The notes under the pieces: generated by a model | The model's database searches: none | The model's input: the letters and a program-made list of their open reading frames with translations, nothing else | What the model was told of the DNA's origin: nothing | Made by a program: the position numbers and the translations under genes | Assembly: GCA_044340025.1 (NCBI GenBank) | Contig: JBIIUJ010000074.1 | Location: forward strand, 1 to 12,204 | Origin: JBIIUJ01 sp044340025 | Lineage (GTDB): Bacteria; Pseudomonadota; Alphaproteobacteria; Caulobacterales; Aquidulcibacteraceae | Reading direction: 5' to 3' | DNA: 12,204 nucleotides | In this document: one piece after another, positions 7,606-12,204 of the stretch | Layout: each line of letters starts with the position of its first letter | How positions within the stretch are numbered: the stretch's first letter is position 1

Positions 7606-8784
7606 ATGACGATCAACCCGCCCCGAGGGCCCCTGCATGGGGTGCGCGTCCTCGATCTCACCCGCGTGCTCGCCGGGCCTTACGCCACCATGCTGCTGTG
7701 GGAGCTGGGCGCGGAGGTGCTGAAGGTGGAGCACCCCGGAGACGGCGACGACACCCGCGCTTTTCCGCCGTTCCAGCACGGTGAAAGCGTCTATTTCGCC
7801 AGCATAAACAGGGGCAAAAGCTCGATCGCGCTCAATCTGAAGCACGCCGCCGACCGGGCGGTGTTTGATCGCCTGCTCGCCGAGAGTGACGTGCTGATCG
7901 AGAACTTCCGCCCCGGCGCGATGGAAAAGCTGGGCTATGGCTGGGAGGCGGTGCATCGCGCCCACCCGCGCCTCACCTATTGCGCCATCTCCGGCTTCGG
8001 CCATACCGGGCCATACCGCGACCGTCCGGCCTATGACATTCTCGTGCAGGCGCTCGGCGGCATGATGTCGATCAACGGCCCCGAAGGCGGCGCGCCCACG
8101 CGGGTGGGCGCCTCCATCGCCGATCTGGGCGCCGGGGTATTCGCCGCGCTGGGCGTCGCTGCTGCGCTGGTGGAGGCCAAGGCCGGCGGGGAGGGCCGCT
8201 TCATCGACATCGCCATGTTCGATGTGCAGAGCGCGCTTCTGGAAAACGCGATGGCCCGCTTCTTCGCCAAGGGCGAGGTGGCCGTCCCGCTCGGCTCGCG
8301 CCATCCCTCGATCACGCCGTTCGATGCGTTTCGCGCCGTCGACGGCTGGCTGGTGATCGGCTGCGCGAACGACCACCTGTTTGGGACGCTGGCCGAGGCG
8401 CTGGGCGCGCCTGGCCTCGCCGCCGATGCCCGCTTCGCCACGGTGGCGGCCCGCACGGAGCACCATCTTGCGCTGAAGGCCGCGATCGAGGCGGCGCTTG
8501 CCGGCGCGACGGTGGAGGCGTGGATCGCGCGCTTCCTGGCCGCCGGGGTGCCGGCTGCGCCGATCCGAAGCGTGGATCAGGTGGCCGCCGATCCCCAGCT
8601 CGCCGCGCGCGGCATGATCGTGGAGGCGGATGATCCCGACAGCGGCCCCCTGCGCATGACTGGCAATCCGGTCAAGATCTCGGGCTATGCGCCCGATCCG
8701 CTCACCCGCCCGCCGGCGCCCAATCTGGATCAGGACGGCCCAGCCATCCGCGCGCGTCTTGGCCCGGATCAGACGGCGAGCTGA
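7606..8784 (+). CDS. Family III CoA-transferase, CaiB/BaiF type (392 aa)
   Basis: The enzyme moves CoA between acyl-CoA and a free carboxylic acid through enzyme-bound anhydride and thioester intermediates on an Asp. The sequence has the family blocks in order: GVRVLDLTRVLAGPYATMLL, GAEVLKVEHPGDGDDTR, NRGKSSIALNL, DVLIENFRPGAMEKLGYG, YCAISGFGHTGPYRDRPAYD, then GASIADLGAG with the catalytic Asp173, matching Asp169 of formyl-CoA transferase. RFIDIAMFDV and the C-terminal dimerisation region (GVPAAPIRSVDQV, RGMIVEADDP) complete it at normal length. Family III proteins form interlocked dimers in the cytosol. The acid and acyl donor cannot be read from sequence; an acyl-CoA degradation role is suggested by the nearby SDR and second CoA-transferase. 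Alpha-methylacyl-CoA racemases share this fold, but the retained NRGK and GxGxTGP blocks favour a transferase. The 3' end overlaps the convergent argE-like gene by 16 bp. Confidence 0.93.
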   Translation: MTINPPRGPLHGVRVLDLTRVLAGPYATMLLWELGAEVLKVEHPGDGDDTRAFPPFQHGESVYFASINRGKSSIALNLKHAADRAVFDRLLAESDVLIENFRPGAMEKLGYGWEAVHRAHPRLTYCAISGFGHTGPYRDRPAYDILVQALGGMMSINGPEGGAPTRVGASIADLGAGVFAALGVAAALVEAKAGGEGRFIDIAMFDVQSALLENAMARFFAKGEVAVPLGSRHPSITPFDAFRAVDGWLVIGCANDHLFGTLAEALGAPGLAADARFATVAARTEHHLALKAAIEAALAGATVEAWIARFLAAGVPAAPIRSVDQVAADPQLAARGMIVEADDPDSGPLRMTGNPVKISGYAPDPLTRPPAPNLDQDGPAIRARLGPDQTAS

Positions 8785-9935
8785 TCGATCAGCCGGTCGA
8801 TGAAGCGTGCGCCCTCGGCGAGCTGGCTTTCCTCGATATACTCGTCGGGCTGGTGCGCCTGGAGGATGGACCCCGGCCCGCAGATGCAGGTGGACAGCCC
8901 CCGGCGCTGGAACAGCCCCCCTTCCGCCGCATAGGCGACCGCGCGCATCTCATTGTCGCCGGTCAGCTGGCGGCACAGCCGCTCGGCCGCGCCATCCGGC
9001 TCGGGCGCCATGCCGGGGCTGGAGGAGCGCGGGATGATGGTGACGCCGCCTTCGGGCGCTTTCGCCTTGATTGCGGCGTCCACCTCGGCGGCGAGCGCAT
9101 AGAGGCGGCGGGCATAGGCCTGCGGGTCGTCGCCGGCTTCGTGGCGGATGTCGAAGGCGAATTCGCAGCGCTTGGCGAGGATGTTCACCGCCGTGCCGCC
9201 GTTCAGCATGCCGATGGTGATGGTGGTGCCCTTGGGCTCGAACGGGCTGTCCGGCGGGGCGTTGGCGCGCGCTTCCTGCGAGAAGGTCTCCACGAGCTTG
9301 ATCAGCGGCAGCGCAGCCATCACCGCCGAGACGCCCTGATCGATCTGGCTGGAATGGGCCTCGCGGCCCTCCACCACCACCCGGAAGGTGGTGATGCCCT
9401 TGTGGCCGGAGATCACCTTCATGTCGGAGGGTTCGCCCACGATGACGGCGGCGGGCTTCGGGAAGGTCTGCGCGATCAGATCCACCATCGCCGGCGCGCC
9501 GAGGCAGCCGACCTCCTCGTCATAGGACAGCGCGAAATGCACTGGCCGCTTCAGCCCCGCCCCCGCCATGCGCGGCAGAGCCGCTAGCGCGCAGGCCAGG
9601 AAGCCCTTCATGTCGCAGGTTCCCCGGCCATAGAGCTTTCCGCCCTGCGCGGTGAGGGTCCAGGGGTCGGTGCTCCAGGCCTGCCCATCAACCGGCACCA
9701 CATCGGTGTGGCCCGACAGCACGATCCCGCCTTCGATCGCCGGCCCAAGGGTGGCGATGAGGTTTGTCTTGTCGCCTGCCGCATTGGGCACGCGGGCGGT
9801 GGCGACGCCATGGGCGGCAAACAGCGCCTCCACCCACTCGATCAGGGCGAGATTGGAATTGCGCGATGTCGTGTCGAACGCGACCAGCCGGGCGAGCGTG
9901 GCGCGCACCTGGTCATAGGGGGTTGGAGCCAGCAT
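8769..9935 (-). CDS. argE: Acetylornithine deacetylase (M20 family, 388 aa)
   Basis: This zinc hydrolase removes the acetyl group from N-acetylornithine in arginine synthesis. The M20 metal site is complete: His76 and Asp78 in SGHTDVVPVD, Asp108 in GRGTCDMKGF, the catalytic base Glu140 and ligand Glu141 in SYDEEVGCLG, Glu168 in GEPSDM, and His361 in GSILQAHQPDEYIE. The EPSDMKVISGHKG segment and the lid with GGTAVNILAKRCEF are characteristic of ArgE rather than DapE or peptidase T. Length is standard for ArgE. The ATG at 9935 has no good Shine-Dalgarno sequence ahead of it. No other arg gene lies nearby. Many alphaproteobacteria recycle acetyl groups through ArgJ instead, so this copy may act on other N-acyl amino acids. 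It reads toward the CoA-transferase gene and away from the SDR gene. Confidence 0.88.
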   Translation of the reverse strand: MLAPTPYDQVRATLARLVAFDTTSRNSNLALIEWVEALFAAHGVATARVPNAAGDKTNLIATLGPAIEGGIVLSGHTDVVPVDGQAWSTDPWTLTAQGGKLYGRGTCDMKGFLACALAALPRMAGAGLKRPVHFALSYDEEVGCLGAPAMVDLIAQTFPKPAAVIVGEPSDMKVISGHKGITTFRVVVEGREAHSSQIDQGVSAVMAALPLIKLVETFSQEARANAPPDSPFEPKGTTITIGMLNGGTAVNILAKRCEFAFDIRHEAGDDPQAYARRLYALAAEVDAAIKAKAPEGGVTIIPRSSSPGMAPEPDGAAERLCRQLTGDNEMRAVAYAAEGGLFQRRGLSTCICGPGSILQAHQPDEYIEESQLAEGARFIDRLIDQLAV

Positions 9936-10083
9936 GGAGCGAATGTGCGCCGCCTTCGCGCAAAGGCCAAGTTCTCGGGCAGCGGGCGCCCGGGCGCTTG
10001 GCGCCCACGCAGAATTGGATAGACCCTAACCCCACGCAACGAGAGAGGCGGGATCACCCGCCCCCATGCTGAGGGAGATGCTC
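9936..10083. promoter_or_regulatory. Divergent intergenic region between argE-like and SDR genes
   Basis: These 148 bp must hold the promoters for two genes reading outward. GGGCGCC (9984-9990) and GGCGCCC (10000-10006) form a perfect seven-base inverted repeat with a nine-base spacer, a possible operator or a hairpin. A lower-GC stretch follows at about 10011-10030. GAGGGAG at 10071-10077, six bases before the ATG at 10084, is a good ribosome binding site and decides the SDR start over the in-frame ATGs at 10066 and 10078. I recognise no -35/-10 pair with confidence. Confidence 0.35.
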
Positions 10084-10983
10084 ATGGATACGGCGAAATT
10101 GATGTTCAAGGACGGCCTCATGGCGGGCCAGCGCATTCTCGTGACCGGGGGCGGCACCGGCCTTGGCAAGGAAATGGCCGAAGCTTTTCTGAAGCTTGGG
10201 GCCGAAGTGGTGATCTGGGGCCGGCGCGGCGGCGTGCTGGAGGAAACCGCCAAGGAGCTGATGGACAAGCACGGCGGCAAGGTGATCGCGCAGGCCACCG
10301 ACATCCGCAACGCCGAGGCGATCAAGGAGAGCCTCGATCATCTGTGGGCGAGCGTCGGGCCTGTTCACGGCCTCGTGAACAATGCGGCGGGCAATTTCAT
10401 CTCCCGAACCCAGGATCTCAGCCCCCGCGCGTTCGACGCGATCGCCAATATCGTGTTCCACGGCACCTTCTATCTCACGCTGGATATCGGCAAGCGCTGG
10501 ATCGATCAGGGCATCCGCGGCAGCGTGATCAACATCCTCACCACCTGGGTCTGGAACGGCTCGGCCTTCACCGTGCCTTCGGCGATGTCGAAGTCGGGCG
10601 TGCGGGCGATGGCTGAAAGCCTTGCGGTGGAGTGGGGCCGCTATGGCATCCGCTTCAACAACATCGCGCCCGGTCCCTTCCCGACCAAGGGCGCCTGGGA
10701 GCGGCTTTCGCCCGGCAAGCAGCTCGATGGCGATGAAGACCGCACTGGCAACCCGCTCGGCCGGGTCGGCCAGATGCACGAGCTCGCCAACCTCGCCGTC
10801 TTCCTGATGGGCCCGGGCGCAGAATATGTGAACGGCCAGACGATTGCGATCGACGGGGCGATGTATCAGGCCTCCGGCGGAAACTTCTCCGGCCTGCGCG
10901 CCTGGGACGACGCGCAGTGGGAAGCGGTGCGCAGCATGATCAAAAGCTCGAACGAAAAAGATCGCGCCGCGCGGACGGCTTGA
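10084..10983 (+). CDS. SDR oxidoreductase, 2,4-dienoyl-CoA reductase-like (299 aa)
   Basis: This is a classical-size short-chain dehydrogenase with a Rossmann nucleotide-binding motif TGGGTGLG (residues 21-28), two Arg (47-48) after the second strand that favour NADPH, and NNAAG (99-103). The stretches NFISRTQDLSPRAFDAI, SAFTVPSAMSKSGVRAM, EWGRYGIRFNNIAPGPFPTKGAWERL and QMHELANLAVFLM resemble mitochondrial and peroxisomal 2,4-dienoyl-CoA reductases more than ordinary SDRs. Such enzymes reduce dienoyl-CoA intermediates of unsaturated fatty acid beta-oxidation. By my alignment from memory to human DECR1, Asn148, Ser210 and Lys214 are kept as Asn104, Ser166 and Lys170, but Tyr199 is replaced by Trp155. 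The usual YxxxK is SxxxK, as in DECRs. The start at 10084 is set by the GAGGGAG site. The context of two CoA-transferases supports an acyl-CoA substrate. A different enoyl-CoA or 3-oxoacyl reductase role is possible. Confidence 0.88.
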   Translation: MDTAKLMFKDGLMAGQRILVTGGGTGLGKEMAEAFLKLGAEVVIWGRRGGVLEETAKELMDKHGGKVIAQATDIRNAEAIKESLDHLWASVGPVHGLVNNAAGNFISRTQDLSPRAFDAIANIVFHGTFYLTLDIGKRWIDQGIRGSVINILTTWVWNGSAFTVPSAMSKSGVRAMAESLAVEWGRYGIRFNNIAPGPFPTKGAWERLSPGKQLDGDEDRTGNPLGRVGQMHELANLAVFLMGPGAEYVNGQTIAIDGAMYQASGGNFSGLRAWDDAQWEAVRSMIKSSNEKDRAARTA

Positions 10984-10997
10984 AGGCGGCCATGAAG

Positions 10998-11047
10998 CCC
11001 CCCCTTCGTCAGGCTGCGCCTGACACTTCCCCCGCACGCGGGGGAAG
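10998..11047. repeat. REP-like palindromic element, copy A
   Basis: It is a C-run (10998-11004), then a perfect seven-base hairpin GTCAGGC/GCCTGAC with loop TGC (11008-11024), then CTTCCCCCGC (11026-11035) facing GCGGGGGAAG (11038-11047), a perfect ten-base stem with a two-base loop. The form resembles dispersed palindromic repeats found between genes in GC-rich alphaproteobacteria. It lies 14 bp after the SDR stop and may act as a transcript-end structure. Family membership is inferred from appearance. Confidence 0.65.
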
Positions 11048-11083
11048 ACACCCGTGCTTCGAACGCAATGCGAGCGCTGGTTT

Positions 11084-11133
11084 CCTCCCCTGCTTGCGCG
11101 GGAGGGGGACCACGCACAGCGTGGTGGAGGGGG
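11084..11133. repeat. REP-like palindromic element, copy B (inverted relative to A)
   Basis: CCTCCC (11084-11089) faces GGGAGG (11100-11105), followed by the perfect hairpin CCACGC/GCGTGG with loop ACA (11110-11124) and a G-run (11129-11133). Read on the minus strand, it has the same order as copy A: C-run, short hairpin with a TGT loop, C-rich stem. The stem sequences differ, so the fold is conserved more than the bases. With copy A it makes an inverted pair about 136 bp long. Confidence 0.6.
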
Positions 11134-11146
11134 CGGCGCTAGCACC

Positions 11147-11254
11147 ATGACCGCCATCGCCTTTTCCGTCGATTTCCCCAGCCCCCATGGCCACGTCGCG
11201 GCCGAGCGGATCGGGGCGCATGAGCGCGACGGCTGGGCCTACCAGCCGCGCTAA
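11147..11254 (+). CDS. Possible small protein or gene remnant (35 aa), unrecognised
   Basis: ATG at 11147 opens a 35-codon frame ending at TAA 11252-11254. Thirty-one of 35 codons end in G or C, in line with real genes here, and the sequence (MTAIAFSVDFPSPHGHVA through ERDGWAYQPR) does not look like random translation of a repeat. A GGAGGGGG tract at 11126-11133 is rather far upstream (13 bases), and it belongs to the palindromic element. The stop touches GGGAGG (11255-11260), the ribosome binding site of the CoA-transferase at 11266, so translation of the two could be coupled. I recognise no family. It could be a true small gene, a leader peptide, the remnant of a longer gene cut off by the repeat, or chance. 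Confidence 0.4.
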   Translation: MTAIAFSVDFPSPHGHVAAERIGAHERDGWAYQPR

Positions 11255-11265
11255 GGGAGGAACGC

Positions 11266-12204
11266 ATGCCCGGACCATTGGAGGGCGTGCGCGTCCTCGA
11301 TCTTTCCCAGGTGATCTCGGGGCCGATGGCCGCCACCTGGCTCGCCGATCAGGGCGCCGACGTGATCAAGGTGGAAGACGCCGGCATGGGCGATTTCGCC
11401 CGCTACCTTGGGCCCCGCAAGGCCGACATTTCGGCGATGTTTCTCACCGCCAACCGCGGCAAGCGCTCCATCAGCCTGAACCTGAAAAGCCCGGACGATC
11501 AGGCCGTGCTCTGGGCGCTGATCGAGAAAGCCGACGTGCTGATCCAGAACTTCCGTCCCGGCGCGATCGAGCGGCTGGGCTTCGGGCCAGAGCCCGCCCG
11601 CGCCCGCAACCCCCGGCTGATCTATTGCTCGATCTCGGGTTATGGCCCCACCGGGCCGTTTGCGGGCGCAAGGGTCTATGACCCGATCATCCAGGCAAGC
11701 TCCGGCTTCGCCGCCACCCAGGCAGACCCGGCCACTGGCGAGCCGCAGCTGATCCGGACCCTCGTCTGCGACAAGCTCACCGCGCTCACCGCCGCCCAGG
11801 CCATCACGGCGGCCCTGTTTGCGCGCGAGAAATCCGGCGAAGGCCAGTTCGTGGAGATCGCGATGCTGGATGCGGCCATAGCCTTTCTCTGGCCCGAGGG
11901 GATGTACAACCACACCTTCCTCGAAGACCCGCCGGCGCCGTCGCCGGATTTCGGGGCCTTCTACCGGCTCTGGAAATCCAGGGACGGCTATTTCGCGGTC
12001 GCCGGCGTGCAGGATGCCGAGTTCAAGGCGCTAGCCCGCGGGCTCGGCCGGCCGGATCTGGCCGAAGACGAGCGCTTCTCCACCCTCCAGGGCCGGATGG
12101 TGAACGGCGCCCAGTTCATGCAGGAAATGGGCGCGGCCATCGCTTCGCGCACCAATGCGGAGCTTGTGCCCCAGCTGCTGGCGGAAGACGCGCCCGCCGC
12201 CAGG
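11266..12204 (+). CDS. Family III CoA-transferase, second copy, 3' end outside window (313 aa visible)
   Basis: The frame starts at ATG 11266 with GGGAGG (11255-11260) five bases upstream and remains open to the window edge. It shows the CaiB/BaiF blocks: GVRVLDLSQVISGPMAATWL, ADQGADVIKVEDAGMGD, NRGKRSISLNLK, DVLIQNFRPGAIERLGFG, YCSISGYGPTGPFAGARVYD, and LVCDKLTAL with the likely catalytic Asp169, the same number as in formyl-CoA transferase. QFVEIAMLDA follows. About 80-90 C-terminal residues are missing if its length is typical. It transfers CoA between acyl-CoA and a carboxylic acid; the substrate is unknown. It is a diverged paralogue of the gene at 7606, sharing motifs but differing over most positions, so the two probably have different substrates. 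It may be co-transcribed with the SDR gene, although the palindromic repeats between them could separate the transcripts. Confidence 0.93.
   Translation, partial: MPGPLEGVRVLDLSQVISGPMAATWLADQGADVIKVEDAGMGDFARYLGPRKADISAMFLTANRGKRSISLNLKSPDDQAVLWALIEKADVLIQNFRPGAIERLGFGPEPARARNPRLIYCSISGYGPTGPFAGARVYDPIIQASSGFAATQADPATGEPQLIRTLVCDKLTALTAAQAITAALFAREKSGEGQFVEIAMLDAAIAFLWPEGMYNHTFLEDPPAPSPDFGAFYRLWKSRDGYFAVAGVQDAEFKALARGLGRPDLAEDERFSTLQGRMVNGAQFMQEMGAAIASRTNAELVPQLLAEDAPAAR

Noticed and set aside
7468..8466. Minus-strand frame opposite the first CoA-transferase
   Set aside because: The plus-strand protein has all family III motifs; the opposite frame has none.
10998..11133. CRISPR array or transposon ends
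   Set aside because: Only two units, in inverted orientation and with differing stems, no regular spacers, and no cas or transposase gene in the window.
10054..11157. Long minus-strand open frame opposite the SDR gene
   Set aside because: It mirrors the SDR and the palindromic region, and its composition is typical of antisense frames in high-GC DNA.

Overview
The window looks like a chromosomal segment of a high-GC alphaproteobacterium. Reasons: strongly G/C-biased third codon positions, a DUF3126-type small protein (a family I know only from Alphaproteobacteria), an AqpS/ArsC pair arranged as in rhizobia, and many CaiB/BaiF-type acyl-CoA genes. A Caulobacterales/Maricaulales-like lineage is my guess; the sequence does not prove it. 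I see no rRNA, tRNA, CRISPR array, transposase or phage gene.

Layout, left to right. (1) 1-719 is the C-terminal part of a TadG-like von Willebrand factor A protein of the Flp/Tad pilus type, cut by the left edge. (2) 837-1058 encodes a 73-aa DUF3126 protein. (3) 1137-2228 is a two-gene arsenic module: an AqpS-like aquaglyceroporin followed six bases later by a glutaredoxin-type arsenate reductase. Together they would reduce arsenate to arsenite and let arsenite leave by a channel instead of a pump. (4) 2339-4522 is a complete bifunctional catalase-peroxidase, katG, with its own strong ribosome binding site. Tandem 17-bp repeats and a GC-rich hairpin follow it. (5) 4654-5109 is a small SRPBCC-fold protein. 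Its stop codon overlaps that of the convergent (6) minus-strand pair: an M17 leucyl aminopeptidase (5106-6485), translationally coupled through a GTGA overlap to an upstream SUMF1-domain lipoprotein (6482-7471). (7) Divergent from that pair is a family III CoA-transferase (7606-8784), whose 3' end overlaps by 16 bp with a minus-strand M20 acetylornithine deacetylase-like gene (8769-9935). (8) Divergent again is a 2,4-dienoyl-CoA reductase-like SDR (10084-10983). After it come two inverted, REP-like palindromic elements, a 35-codon possible small gene, and a second family III CoA-transferase cut by the right edge.

Functionally, the left half is stress and detoxification (arsenate, peroxide). 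The right half is mostly acyl-CoA metabolism (two CoA-transferases and a DECR-like reductase) mixed with peptide and N-acyl-amino-acid hydrolysis. Genes are packed tightly, with several overlapping ends.

I did not find a clear undescribed system. The points most worth a second look are a SUMF1-domain lipoprotein that has lost the formylglycine-generating cysteines and is coupled to an aminopeptidase, a DECR-like SDR with Trp where the catalytic Tyr is expected, an aquaporin lacking the usual Arg after its second NPA box, and an inverted pair of palindromic repeats that share a fold but not their stem sequences.
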